A DNA stretch of 64,000 nt. Source: Actinernus sp. WN-2022. Taxonomy: Eukaryota; Cnidaria; Anthozoa; Actiniaria; Actinernidae. The notes under the pieces were generated by a model. It was given only the letters and a program-made list of their open reading frames with translations, ran no database searches and had not been told where the DNA came from. A program made the translations under genes and the position numbers. The stretch covers positions 7,231,083 through 7,295,082 of the forward strand of contig JAOWCC010000655.1 in the NCBI GenBank assembly GCA_030867875.1, given 5' to 3'. Positions 10,496 to 21,091 of this stretch are shown here, piece by piece (positions within the stretch are counted from its first letter, which is position 1; the number at the start of each line of letters is the position of its first letter).

Positions 10496-12107
10496 TCACA
10501 CTCGACCTCGCCGATTCTGGTTATAGAAAAAAACATTTTCATTGAGACCATTAAGTCTTATAGATTTAAGCTTATAGGCCCATTGTCTCTCTTTGTTATG
10601 CAACTCGTCACTGCTATTTACTTTATCTTATGAGCTGAATGTTAAGGTCCTTTAGACCCGAGTGTCCTTCAGTAAAAAAAAGTGTCTATAAATGAAGTCA
10701 TCATTCTGCTTGTTAACAGTTGACAGTCTAGAGTGATTCTGCAATCGGCTCTTATGGTTATTAAACCGGAGTCTAAATTTGGTAGTAGTTGAACCCACAT
10801 ATTATACACCGCATACTTTACAGCTAAGCAAATAGATTACATTACTTGAATTACAGTCCAGATGATAGTTAATAGAGTAAGCTTTCTTAGTGGTGCGACT
10901 TGAGAAGGTGCTTCCCGTATTGAGATAATTGCATACATCACATCTTTTGTCACCACACCGTACTGTTCCTCTCTGAACTGTCTCCTTGTTTGATTTAATC
11001 TTTGCATGCACTAGATAGTCGTGTAAACTCTTTGGTCTTCTGAAAGCCATCATTAGAGTCTTCGGTATTGCTTTCTCACATCGTTTAGAACTATGTAAGA
11101 CTGGTTGTAAGTCACGTAAGATGCCTCCAATATTGGGTACGCCTGGATGAAAAGTCACCACGAATGGTGTTCTATTGTTTACAGTTTTTGGTCTGGGTGT
11201 CAAAGCCTCTTCTCCACTCACCGTTCTTGCCTTTTGTATTTGATGTTTGACAAATTGTTCTTTATATCCCCGGGAAACCAAAAACCTACACAGGTCTGCC
11301 ACCCTTTGCTCAAGTACCTCTGATGTCGAGCATATCCGCTTTAGTCTCGAGGCTTGTGCAAACGGTATACTCTCTTTACACTTCCTAGGATGACACGATG
11401 TATTGTACAGATATTGGTGTTTGTCCGTGGGCTTTGTGTATAAGTCTGTATCAATCCTCCCGCTGCTGTTGATAATCTGTACGTCCAGAAAATGAATTCT
11501 GTCCCTAGACCAAGTGAATTTAATAGTGTCATGGGCCTCATTGATGTAACTTAAAAATGATTTAAGTTTTTCTTCTCCCTCCGTCCATACCATAAAAATA
11601 TCATCTATGTATAGAAGCCACGTGTGTAGTTTATACGGTGTCCCTGTTAACAAACCTGTCTCGAGCCTGTCCATGAATATGTTCGCATATGACGGCACAA
11701 TCTTCGGTCCAATAGCTGTACCCAATTTTTTCACGTAGTGCCTGTCATTGAACTCGAAGTTACTATTCTTTAATACTAATTCAGCTAAATCCACGATGTC
11801 CTCTGTAGGAATCCCCTGATTTTTTCTCTTGTTTAATGCATAACGTATAGCCGCAAGCCCTTAATTATGAGGAATGTGAGGATATAAACTCACCAAGTCA
11901 ATGGTGACTATAATAGCTCCCTCTGGAAATGCTTTCATAGTCCTTATTTTCCTCGTGTCCTTCCCATAAGATGAAATGGTAGGTACTATATCCTTTAACT
12001 GCTGATCTACAAATTCCGTAAGTTTCTCCGTAGGCGTATTACAACCAGAAATTACCGGTCTTCCTGGACAGCTTTTCTTGTGTAACTAAGGAAGGACGTA
12101 AAATCGT
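10496..12107 (-). pseudogene. Penelope-like reverse transcriptase with GIY-YIG remnant
   Basis: Reads in order on the minus strand: a decayed Leu-Pro-Lys-Leu-His-Lys motif near 12090, CPGRPVISGCNTPTEKL, VTIDLVSLYPHIPHN, then an open stretch 11794-10802 with KLGTAIGPKIVPSYANIFMD, the catalytic YIDDIFMVW box, FLDVQI and a cysteine-bearing linker (RCGDKRCDVCNY). The GIY-YIG nuclease begins VIYLLSCKVCG and continues YVGSTTTKFRLRF past a stop at 10802-10804. Breaks: a stop after PHIPHN, the stop inside the GIY-YIG module, and an 8-T run near 10680 where the relative at 14752 has six bases (TTCTTT), a frameshift. RT motif order and the C-terminal GIY-YIG are diagnostic of the family. Non-functional as read. 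Confidence 0.85.
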
Positions 12108-12108
12108 C

Positions 12109-12729
12109 CACAGGCAGCCCAAGCTCACGATTTGTGGCTCTTACAAATCCTACGTAGATTACGTGATCACTCGCGCAAGATTGATTGCGTGATAGCGCGC
12201 GCTAGAGTCACCGTTTTCTCCAGAAATTGTCCTTGTCATCTCACTAATAGAATTTGCATTAATTTTTTATCGTGGTAAAATAAAGGTAGTGAAATAACAT
12301 TTTGCAATAAATGTACCCCGAGTGTCCTTTTCTTATGTCATTGGGTATTCTCTGCTATTTTGGGCTAGTTTGGATCTGTTTTTGAGAGGTTTTGATTTTT
12401 GAGATCTCTCTCATTTCATTATAGAGAGAGATCTCAAAAATCAAAAATCAAAAATCAAAAACTCTCTAAAACAGATCCAAACTAGCCCAAAATAGAAGAG
12501 AATACCCAAGGACATAAGAAAAGGACACTCGAGGTACATTTATTGCAAAATGTTATTGGCATTACCTTTATTTTACCATGATAAGAAATCAATGCAAACG
12601 ACAAGGAAAATTTCTGGAGAAAACGGTGACTCTAGCGCGCGCTATCACGCAATCAATCTTGCGCGAGTGATCACGTAATCTACCGTAGGATTTGTAAGAG
12701 CCACAAATCGTGAGCTTGGGCTGCCTGTG
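12109..12729. mobile_element. 621-bp fold-back element inserted in the Penelope-like ORF
   Basis: Almost the whole element is one inverted repeat about 12419. Ends are CACAGGCAGCCC and GGGCTGCCTGTG, with arms of about 300 bp that meet at GATCTCTC/GAGAGATC. It is flanked by a 7-bp direct repeat AATCGTC (12102-12108 and 12730-12736). Its arms include GCGCGCGCTA-type palindromes and GTGATCACGTAATC. No coding capacity. Confidence 0.9.
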
Positions 12730-12814
12730 AATCGTCCAGCTTTCGCACTACCGCCCTGTGATTAATCAACAAGTACTTCAGAGTAGCCTCGCTAATATGC
12801 CTATATATATATAA

Positions 12815-13239
12815 TTCGACAGAAATGAGAGTTTAAACGATTTTAAACATAAACCACCTATATTTCGGCCGCATGCAGCAGGCTTCTTCAGGGTGAATGA
12901 CAGAAAACCGTTATACATACGTCATAAAACCTACTGTGTATATTCGTAATAATAATACTGCTGAGTGCGCGCTTACAAACTAACTGTAAAATTAACCGAA
13001 ATTAAGCCAATGCGCGCGCTACCTAAGAACCAGGATGCGCGCACAAAGTATAGAACATGATGAAAAGAGCAATATACGCTATGAATAATTTCTTGATCGG
13101 CTATCCCGATTTTGGTCATAGAAAAAGTCACTCTCATTTAGACCATTAGGTATGATAGTCTTGAGCCGATAGGCCCATTGTCCTTCTTTGTTAACCAGAT
13201 TCTCAACATTCATAACTTTATCTATAAGTTGCACTTTAA
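12815..13239 (-). mobile_element. Penelope-like copy 2, truncated terminal part
   Basis: Minus-strand reading gives a diverged version of the end of copy 1: VNKEGQWAYRLKTII, then NESDFFYDQNRDS, then the terminal-repeat block with ACCACCTATATTTCGGCC and CTTCTTCAGGGTGAATG. It lies head to tail upstream of copy 1 and is cut off at 13240 by family-E copy 1. Confidence 0.75.
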
Positions 13240-14178
13240 GTACTGTTTAAAACACGAGCAGCAGTGTTTTATCAAGTTTAAAAATTCGAGGGCGCAGCCC
13301 GAGAATTTTTCGACTTGATAAAACACGTGCTGTGAGTGTTTTAAACGGCTTCAAAAACGCTTTAAGAGTGCAATGAAAGAAAGACGCACATCTCAAGGGA
13401 ATGGTTACTTAATGAACTATTGAACCTTTGTATTCACAACGCCATGCAAAATATTCGAGTAATCACCTCCTGCAATTACGAACATCTCAAGGGGATGACA
13501 TGAAGAAATTACCATACTATGTTGTTTGAAGCGGCGTTTCGCAATGCAAGAAGCCGAACCTGCACTTGAAGGATTTGGTGTCGTGGTTTACCTCGATAAA
13601 GTTCAAGACTTGGAAAGCGATGTGACTGACATGACGGCAGACTATAAATTTTTGACTGCGGCACAAAATATGTAAGTTTAATGCACGTTTTTATTATTTT
13701 ACAGCTTTGAGTTTGGTTTCATAATTGGAACTAAACAGTGGCTCGGTAAACAAGTAATGGTAGTTGGATAACTTCATTTAAAAAATATTATCTGTGTATC
13801 TCGGTAGTCTGCTGATATTAGTAAATTTAGTGCAAAATTTATTATCTAGGTACCTTATGTTCCGTGTACTTTTTGCTATCTTTGGTCTTTATTAGTGAAT
13901 TCTTAATTAGGATGAAACTTTATATAAAATTTCATGTTCATTAGTATTCTTTATATAAAACGTTCATCCTAATTAGCAATTCAATGAGAAAGCTGAAACA
14001 TCAATAGAAATTCCATTGTCTCAATCATTAACCCCGATTCCCCCTGGGACAGAATTCAAATCCCTCCGCGGGCCTTTTAGAATGATGCGATTTTATCAGG
14101 TATAAAGGAGCATGCACGTGACTGATTTGCTTCATCTGATTGGACAAAATGCTCATTAATTATTCATGAGTTTTTGAA
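13240..14178 (+). mobile_element. Family E repeat, copy 1 (unclassified, about 0.94 kb)
   Basis: Runs from GTACTGTTTAAAACACGAG to CATGAGTTTTTGAA. It carries a strong hairpin near the start (GTTTTATCAAGT with GAGGGC, mirrored about 13300), then a short conserved open stretch at 13544-13673 (MQEAEPALEGFGVVVYLDK, then KFLTAAQN) ending in a GTAAGT donor-like site. The rest is AT-rich, with ATTAGGATGA inverted repeats near 13910 and 13970. No terminal inverted repeat or transposase seen. Other copies: 14794-15719, 15720-16609, 21988-22965. Confidence 0.75.
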
Positions 14179-14462
14179 TTTTGTTTAAAGCCCCAAGAGA
14201 AGATCAAACAATGTGAAAAAATGCTGCGCTATAAAAACTTTAACTTTCCTTTATTTGTAATGTTTGTAAACTTCAAACCCTCTGGCGCTAAGAAAGATTG
14301 TGAGGTATTTAGGCACTAAACGAAGCGATTGTTTGCGCATTGTACTCGTACCGATCCCTATGGTATTGGTTTTCCAGGTAACAACAAAGACACATATGGG
14401 GATATATATATTCTGGAGTGCCATCTTTTTTTTGATCGGGTGTATATATATATATATATATA
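14179..14462. other. Unassigned segment with a TA microsatellite
   Basis: Sequence between E copy 1 and the TA-flanked palindrome; it ends in a TA run (about 14441-14462). No feature recognised. Confidence 0.4.
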
Positions 14463-14464
14463 TA

Positions 14465-14618
14465 CAGTCAATGCCAAAAAGGTTGTCCAGCAGAACATAA
14501 TATAATACTATAATATCCATTGTTTTGGGCTATTGTCTAGACCAAGACAATAGGCCAAAACAATGGATATTAAAGTATTATATTATGTTCTGCTGGACAA
14601 CCTTTTTGGCATTGACTG
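14465..14618. mobile_element. 154-bp palindromic MITE with TA flanks (Tc1/mariner-like)
   Basis: Arms CAGTCAATGCCAAAAAGGTT and its exact inverse at 14599-14618 extend about 70 bp each to a centre near 14541. TA dinucleotides flank both ends. CAGT termini plus a TA target suggest mobilisation by a Tc1/mariner-type transposase (inference). Confidence 0.85.
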
Positions 14619-14632
14619 TATATATAGTGCGG

Positions 14633-14793
14633 AATCCAGTATGTGGGGTCAACTAGGACAAAGTTTAGACTTAGGTTAATAACCATAAAAGCCGATTGCG
14701 GGCGCATTCTAAGCTGTCTAAGGCGAACAAAGAGAATGACTTTATTTATAGACACTTCTTTACTGAAGGACATGCTGGATTAAAGGACCTTCA
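14633..14793 (+). pseudogene. Penelope-like GIY-YIG fragment, plus strand
   Basis: Translation gives a decayed YVGST, NNHKSRLRAHSKLSKANKE, then DFIYRHFFTEGHAGLKDLQ, matching the nuclease segment of copy 1. Two internal stops. Cut off at 14794 by E copy 2. Its orientation is opposite to copies 1 and 2. Confidence 0.75.
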
Positions 14794-15719
14794 AACACTC
14801 ATGAATAATTAATGAGCATTTTGTCCAATCAGATGAAGCAAATCAGTCACGTGCATGCTCCTTTATACCTGATAAAATCTCATCATTCTAGAAAGCCCGC
14901 GGAGGGGTTTGAATTCTGTCACAGGGGGAAACGGGGTTAATGATTGAGACAATGGATGTTTCAACTTTCTCATTGAATAGCTAATTAGGATGAACGTTTT
15001 ATATAAAGAATACAAATGAACATGAAATTTTAAATAAAGTTTCATCCTAATTAAGAATTCACTGATAAAGACCCAAAGATAGCAAAAAGTACACAGAACA
15101 TAAGGTACCTACATAATACATTTTGCACTAAATTTTCTAATATCAGCAGACTACCGAAAAACACAGATAATATTTTTAAAATGAAGTTATCCAACTACAA
15201 TTACTTGTTTACCGAGCCACTGTTTAGTCCCAATTATTAAACCAAACTCAAAGCTGTAAAATAATAAAAACGTGCATTAAACTTACATATTTTGTGCCGC
15301 AGTCAAAAATTTATAGTCTGCCGTCATGTCAGTCACATCGCTTTCCAAGTCTTGAACTTTATCGAGGTAAACCACGACACCAAATCCTTCAAGTGCAGGT
15401 TCGGCTTCTTGCATTGCGAAACGCCGCTTCAAACAACATAGTATGGTAATTTCTTCATGTCATCCCCTTGAGATGTTCGTAATTGCAGGAGGTGATTACT
15501 CGAATATTTTGCATGGCGTTGTGAATACAAAGGTTCAATAGTTCATTAAGTAACCATTCCCTTGAGATGTGCGTCTTTCTTTCATTGCACTCTTAAAGCG
15601 TTTTTGAAGCCGTTTAAAACACTCACAGCACGTGTTTTATCAAGTCGAAAAATTCTCGGGCTGCGCCCTCGAATTTTTAAACTTGATAAAACACTGCTGC
15701 TCGTGTTTTAAACAGTACT
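14794..15719 (-). mobile_element. Family E repeat, copy 2
   Basis: Inverse of copy 1 over its whole length, from ACTCATGAATAATTAATGAG to GTTTTAAACAGTACTT. Differs from copy 1 by scattered substitutions and a few indels. With copy 1 it forms a very large inverted repeat around the Penelope fragment. Confidence 0.75.
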
Positions 15720-16609
15720 TCAAAAACTCATGAATAATTAATGAGCATTTTGTCCAATCAGATGAAGCAAATCAGTCACGTGCATGCTCCTTTATACCTG
15801 ATAAAATCGCATCATTCTAAAAGGCCCGCGGAGGGATTTGAATTCTGTCCCAGGGGGAATCGGGGTTAATGATTGAGACAATGGAATTTCTATTGATGTT
15901 TCAGCTTTCTCATTGAATTGCTAATTAGGATGAACGTTTTATATAAAGAATACTAATGAACATGAAATTTTATATAAAGTTTCATCCTAATTAAGAATTC
16001 ACTAATAAAGACCAAAGATAGCAAAAAGTACACGGAACATAAGGTACCTAGATAATAAATTTTGCACTAAATTTACTAATATCAGCAGACTACCGAGATA
16101 CACAGATAATATTTTTTAAATGAAGTTATCCAACTACCATTACTTGTTTACCGAGCCACTGTTTAGTTCCAATTATGAAACCAAACAAAGCCGTAAAATT
16201 ATAAAACGTGCATTAAACTTACATATTTTGTGCCGCAGTCAAAAATTTATAGTCTGCCGTCATGTCAGTCACATCGCTTTCCAAGTCTTGAACTTTATCG
16301 AGATAAACCACGACACCAAATCCTTCAAGTGCAGGCTCGGCTTCTTGCATTGCGAAACGCCGCTTCAAACAACATAGTATGGTAATTTCTTCATGTCATC
16401 CCCTTGAGATGTTCGTAATTGCAGGAGGTGATTACTCGAATATTTTGCATGGCGTTGTGAATACAAAGGTTCATTAAGTACCATTATAAGTTTTTGAAGC
16501 CGTTCAAAACACTCACAACACGTGTTTTATCAAGTCTAAAAATTATCAGGCTTTGCCCTCGAATTTTTAAACTTGATAAAACACTGCTGTTCGTGTTTTA
16601 AACAGTACT
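15720..16609 (-). mobile_element. Family E repeat, copy 3
   Basis: Directly abuts copy 2 in the same direction (junction AACAGTACTTCAAAAACTC). Slightly shorter than copy 2: sequence near the hairpin end (around 16475-16490) is missing. Contains the same short conserved open stretch. Confidence 0.75.
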
Positions 16610-18490
16610 TAATGAGGTACCAGTTCGCTTAGAAAAACTTTGCCTTAAGAATGGTTTTTAGAAAAGAATTGCGATGCCAAATCATTAGGGGGTTTAGTCA
16701 CTCACGTGCTCGGAACGCTTGAAAAGCATAATTCGACCTAAACAAAACGCGGCCGCCAATCTCGTCAAGTGCAGGAATTACCGTGCTGATAAAAAAATAA
16801 AAATTTGCTCATCTTATGGGTCCAAAAAATATTAGCAGACTTCGAAACATTACTGTTTGATAATCAAAATAAATTTCTACAGTAGTTCATTCAGTAGAGC
16901 ACGCGCGGTTGTGTATCGAAATTTCTACCATTTTTTTAAAGGTCATGTTGAAATGTTTGCCTTCCTTCGCTTCAGTTGGATAGAACGTGATCGAGATATT
17001 ATTTTTTTAACATCCAAATAATTTCATTTTTTCTCGAAAAATATGTTCTTGTGGATGTCTTATATCCGCGAGTTTCCGGCGATACCACTGTTACAAAAGC
17101 AACATGATTTCTTTCTCATCTGAACAGAATGTTGGATCCAGTTCTCTTTTAAAAAGTACTGAATTGTAGAACTAGAGGCTGAAGTGAAATCGATCATCGC
17201 TCACCGGTCTGAGCAAAATTAATTTCCGCGCTAGAATTCAAGGAAAACTACGTATTTTTTTTGGTTAAGTAGCTAAAATAGGATCTAATATTGCTACGTC
17301 GGTAGTTTCCAGTGAACAAAGGTGGCAGAAATTTCGCTATAAAACTTTAACTCAAAATAAATGTCTCCGTGGAAACAGTTTTCGACGGCTTCCTTAGTTA
17401 TTATTAAACTGGTGTCTTTTGGCCGATAACACGCGCGGATGTTTCATTCTTTCGGACGATTATTTCTTCATCTGACAAGAATCGCGGCCGCTTTTTGTTT
17501 ACGTTGGTCATGCCACCCAAAGGTTTTGTTTTTAAAGTTTGAAGTAAGCAACACATTTTTGTTTCACAGATCTATCATATCTGCGATTCTGAGCAGTTTG
17601 TTTTAGTGATTTCTTAATATAACGGTATAAGAGACAAAATTGTTTGTAATTAATACGGAGTATTGATAATTTTCAAGCGTCCCGATTAAGAAACGAAATT
17701 CCTTTGACGCAAAAATTGAATAAGATATACGGTTATAAAGTAGGGGCACGAACGTATGAGACACCCTGTATATATCAACAGGACAGACGATAGAGGCTTT
17801 GAAATTTTAGGCACGTGAATTCGACAAAACCTCAGAGAAATATCGATTGAACAATGAGACAGATGCGATCGTTATAATATTGATTTGCTAACACCATAGC
17901 GAATGAGTGAGTGAGTGACACAACTCCCCCCCCCCCCCCCCCCTCAATTTGAGTTTAAATGAAAATTGAAAACGAAAGAGAAAAAGTGAAATTGGTACAA
18001 TCTACGATTAAATTCCCGCGAACTTGTTTCACAACAGCACAGATTGCGGTCGACCCATGCTTCTAATTAGTGTACTGCTGCTCGGTCGTGTAAAGTGCCG
18101 GGTCGCTTTTCGCCTTTTTTAACCAACTTCAACAGGTCGTAGACAATGAACGTTACATGCAAAAGCAAAAACATTTTTTGCAGAATTACTCTAAATATTA
18201 TAAGAATTTATATGAAGAAATATTAAAAGATGAGATTAGGGGCGCTTTAACTCATTTCTACATGCGCGATTTCACGAGTTAAAAAGTGTCATAATTCACC
18301 TCGCTCTATATTACTGAAGAATGAGATTTAATTTGCTCTCTTTATTTCTCTGAAGATTTTGGGTTTAAGTTATTTGGCAACTCTTTTTATACTATATACA
18401 AATTAATGGCGTACGCAAAACTAATTAATTGCTGCACATCAGCTTTAATATGCGAAAAATACATTGCTATTCATCTTCATTTTCATGATT
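16610..18490. other. Intronic sequence of gene A, no recognised element
   Basis: AT-rich, scattered short homopolymers and a poly-C run at 17926-17943. No coding segment, terminal inverted repeat or tandem array of note. Confidence 0.45.
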
Positions 18491-18542
18491 TCACATCAAG
18501 CTATTAAACCTAAAAGCAAATTAAATATCTCAATTGACCAAC

Positions 18543-19143
18543 CTTTGCACATCATGTACAAGAGAAGAACAGTTCTTGCCAGTGCACATGCGCAGATATC
18601 ATTCAACACGAAGGTCACCTTTCCTTCGTAGTTGTCTGGTAGAGACGCTATGGACAGACAGACACTTCGCGGGTCTCCCACACCACACAGCAGAACGTTC
18701 AAGTCACTTGAATATCTCTCTCCTTCGTTCATTTGTAGATTGATGAGATCACTAGCTGGAATATTACCAAAGTAGTACACAGCTCCAGTTCCTTTTTCGT
18801 CCCTAGTCAGTTTGAAGTCACCCTTAATCTGTTTCACTAACTCAACTGTTCTCCGAGATACTTCTTTACACTGCGCTTTGTGAATACTCCAGTTTCGTTT
18901 TTGACATTCCGGCCCACAGAACCAAGCCTGTAGACAGTTGGAACACTGCTTCATGTCGCTTGTTTCTTTTCCACAACCTTTACATTGATTTCTAATGGCG
19001 GCGGCATCGCAATCGACCTGGTGTCGAACCTTGTCGTCACTTAAGCACTTTTTGCTGCAGTAGTTGGCCATTCTACAGCGAGTACACTTGATGTTTTCAC
19101 TTGCAACAACATCACAACGCCAGCACTGGCGTTTAGACAACAT
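18543..19143 (-). CDS. MYND-DUF4470 gene A, exon 1 (two MYND fingers)
   Basis: N-terminal 200 residues of gene A. The start is ATG at 19143 (Met-Leu-Ser-Lys), chosen because the same position opens B and C and no upstream in-frame ATG exists. Finger 1 uses C7, C10, C20, C23, C29, C33, H41, C45 (CWRC, CTRC, YCSKKC). Finger 2 uses C54, C57, C67, C70, C76, C80, H88, C92 (CKGC, CSNC, FCGPEC, W85). MYND fingers bind proline-rich protein partners, not DNA. Residues about 145-200 hold LLCGVGDPRSV and VTFVLNDICACALART, the DUF4470 signature shared with DNAAF3-type proteins. The exon ends in AAAG/GTTGGT (phase 1), leading to exon 2 at 8946-9967. Head to head with gene B. Biological role unknown; cytosolic adaptor is a guess. 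Confidence 0.9.
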
Positions 19144-19177
19144 GACAATCTGAGTGTTAGTCGATTTTCGGATCGCT

Positions 19178-19197
19178 GAGAATGTCAAATGACAGCG
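19178..19197 (-). promoter_or_regulatory. Conserved 20-bp upstream block, gene A
   Basis: Inverse of CGCTGTCATTTGACATTCTC, 35 bp upstream of the ATG. Identical in B and C; contains TGTCA and TGACA half-sites forming an inverted pair. May be 5' UTR or promoter. Confidence 0.6.
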
Positions 19198-19839
19198 TAT
19201 CGAAAATAAATTAAATTTCTATTCCAAGGCAGCGAAATCAGTGTGTGTGCATATATCAGTTCCAAGAAATCGCGTTTCCGCTTTGCGATATCTTGGAATT
19301 GATGAATAAATTATGAATTCATCGCGTGCCAGGCCCCGTTGTGATACCACTACATATTCCTTACAAGCTTCGTTTCACAAAGTCCATATTGGGCTTTGCA
19401 AGTGCTAAATTACTCTCATAGCTTCTTAAATTGTAATTGTATAGGTGGTCATCGAGTTTGCTAAAAGTGATTTTGAAGCTTTTGAAGCAGAGTATAGAGA
19501 ATTGATCAAGTATTTTGCACTTATTTAAATCCAAATGAAGCTCTCAATACATGTCACGCATCGTTCACTTTCGTTTGAGATGGCAAATGTTTCGCCACTT
19601 TTCTCTCGTGCAGCTGTTCCTGGTCAGGTTGTACCAACGGGACCATTCAATCTGTACCGGTATCATGCTCGATTTGCCATGCATTATAAATGTTCCAATA
19701 AAATTTATTTAGATAAATTTTGACCCCAGTACCGGCCCCAACAAGTAACGACCTATATTAATTTATTCATCAATTCCAAGAATAAATTGACTAGTAGAAA
19801 CTGAGTTTCTAGTTCACAATTTGAAGTAGAACTAGAATT

Positions 19840-19859
19840 CGCTGTCATTTGACATTCTC
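19840..19859 (+). promoter_or_regulatory. Conserved 20-bp upstream block, gene B
   Basis: CGCTGTCATTTGACATTCTC, 36 bp upstream of the ATG at 19896. An out-of-frame ATG at 19885 lies between block and start and opens an overlapping short upstream frame, absent from gene A. Confidence 0.6.
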
Positions 19860-19895
19860 GGGGATCAGAAATACCCTACCAACAATGAGATTGTC

Positions 19896-20496
19896 ATGTT
19901 TTCTAAACACCAGTGCTGGTGTTGTGATGTTGTTGCAAGTGAAGAGATCAAGTGTACTCGCTGTAGAATGGCCAACTACTGCAGCAAAAAGTGCTTAAGT
20001 GACGACAAGGTCCGACACCAGGTCGACTGCGATGCCGCCGCCATTAGAAATCAATGTAAAGGTTGTGGAAAGGAAACAAGCGACACGAAGCAGTGTTCCA
20101 ACTGTCTACAGGCTTGGTTCTGTGGGCCGGAATGTCAAAAACGAAACTGGAGTGTTCACAAAGTGCAGTGTAAAGAGGTTTTTCAGAGTACGGTTGAGTT
20201 AGTGAAACAGATTAAGGCTCGTTTCGTAATATTGAAGGACGCGAAAGGAACAAGAGCCGTATATTACTTTGGTAATACTCCAGCTAGTGATCTCATCAAT
20301 CTACAAATGAACGAAGGAGAGAGATATTCAAGTGACTTGAACGTTCTGCTGTGTGGTGTGGGAGACCCGCGAAGTGTCTGTCTGTCTATAGCGTCTCTGC
20401 CAGACAACTATGAAGGAAGGGTGACCTTCGTGCTAAATGATATCTGCGCATGTGGACTGGCAAGAACTGTTCTTCTCTTGTACATGATGTGCAAAG
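19896..20496 (+). CDS. MYND-DUF4470 gene B, exon 1 (two MYND fingers)
   Basis: First exon of gene B (200 codons plus one base), joining exon 2 at 23264. Begins MFSKHQCWCCDVVASEEIK. Both MYND fingers keep all eight zinc ligands (CWCC, CTRC, YCSKKC, H, C; CKGC, CSNC, FCGPEC, H, C). The DUF4470-like stretch LLCGVGDPRSVCLSIASL and VTFVLNDICACGLART follows. The donor is AAAG/GTTAGT. Nearly identical to A; differences cluster in the linker after finger 2 (KARFVILKDAKGTRAVYYF against KGDFKLTRDEKGTGAVYYF in A). Divergently arranged with A, so likely from an inverted duplication. Of the three copies, the one most likely to encode a full-length product. Confidence 0.9.
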
Positions 20497-21020
20497 GTTA
20501 GTTGATTGAGAGATTTGCAAGCTTCTTAGTTATAGCTTGATATCAAATCATCAAAATGAAATCTTGTAATGTTTCGTGCGCGTCAACATTGGAGCGTGAA
20601 TCCAGATTTTAGTAATTTAAAAAATATTCAGCCAAATTACTTAAAGCCAAAACCTCCAGAGAAACAAAAAAATCTCACTCAAAATTCACGGTTAGAAATA
20701 TTACTATATACTTTCTGTTTTCAGATAATCTTTCAGAGACAACATTTGGAACAACACCTTGCAGTCACGTGGACCGAAAGCCCGTGACTGCAAGCGAGCG
20801 TGACCTTCGCACTCACTTGTGATCAAGCGCCCAGTTGAGAGTGAAAGCTTAAGGTTTAAAATGTCAATGAAACGTCTTGCACAGAGTTCTCAAAATTTCA
20901 TTCGAGAATCTTCCAGAGGTTAACCGAGAATAAGACCAATGAAGCTTGAGAGCGTCAAATCATATGCCAATTTCCTCTGCTTTGAAATACTTTCACTTTA
21001 TTACGTGTCCCTTCTAAAAT

Positions 21021-21091
21021 CATGCATAATTCATGAGTATTTTGTCCAATCAGATGAAGCAAATCAGTCAGGTGCATGATGCTTTATACCC
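21021..21091 (-). mobile_element. Terminal fragment of family E
   Basis: ATTCATGAGTATTTTGTCC through TGCATGATGCTTTATACC matches the outer 75 bp of family E (as in 14794-14870). It stops exactly where the next minisatellite begins. Confidence 0.65.

Larger units (their letters stand above)
10080..12830 (-). mobile_element. Penelope-like retroelement copy 1 (interrupted)
   Basis: The minus-strand reverse transcriptase pseudogene (10496-12107) has coding remains upstream at 12737-12800. The downstream terminal region (ACCACCTATATTTCAACTG, CTTCATCAGGGTGAATTAC, 10100-10180) is repeated in diverged form at 12850-12930, as expected for the terminal repeats and tandem copies typical of Penelope-like elements. 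A 621-bp fold-back element splits it. It sits in the same orientation as gene A, inside its intron. Confidence 0.8.
9968..18542 (-). other. Intron of gene A (8.6 kb, packed with mobile elements)
   Basis: Donor AAAG/GTTGGT (minus strand, 18542) and acceptor TTTACTTCCAG (9968) bound the intron. The same intron position and phase occur in genes B and C. It holds two Penelope-like copies, a 621-bp fold-back, three family-E copies and a TA-flanked palindrome. 16610-18490 has no recognised element apart from a poly-C run at 17926-17943. Confidence 0.8.
19144..19895. promoter_or_regulatory. Shared divergent promoter region of genes A and B
   Basis: A 752-bp spacer between divergent start codons. 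The 20-bp block CGCTGTCATTTGACATTCTC lies upstream of A (19178-19197, inverted), B (19840-19859) and C (46911-46930). TTGGAATTGATGAATAAATT (19293) recurs inverted as AATTTATTCATCAATTCCAA near 19763, so the spacer is itself a decayed inverted duplication. Core promoter elements cannot be assigned with confidence. Confidence 0.6.
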
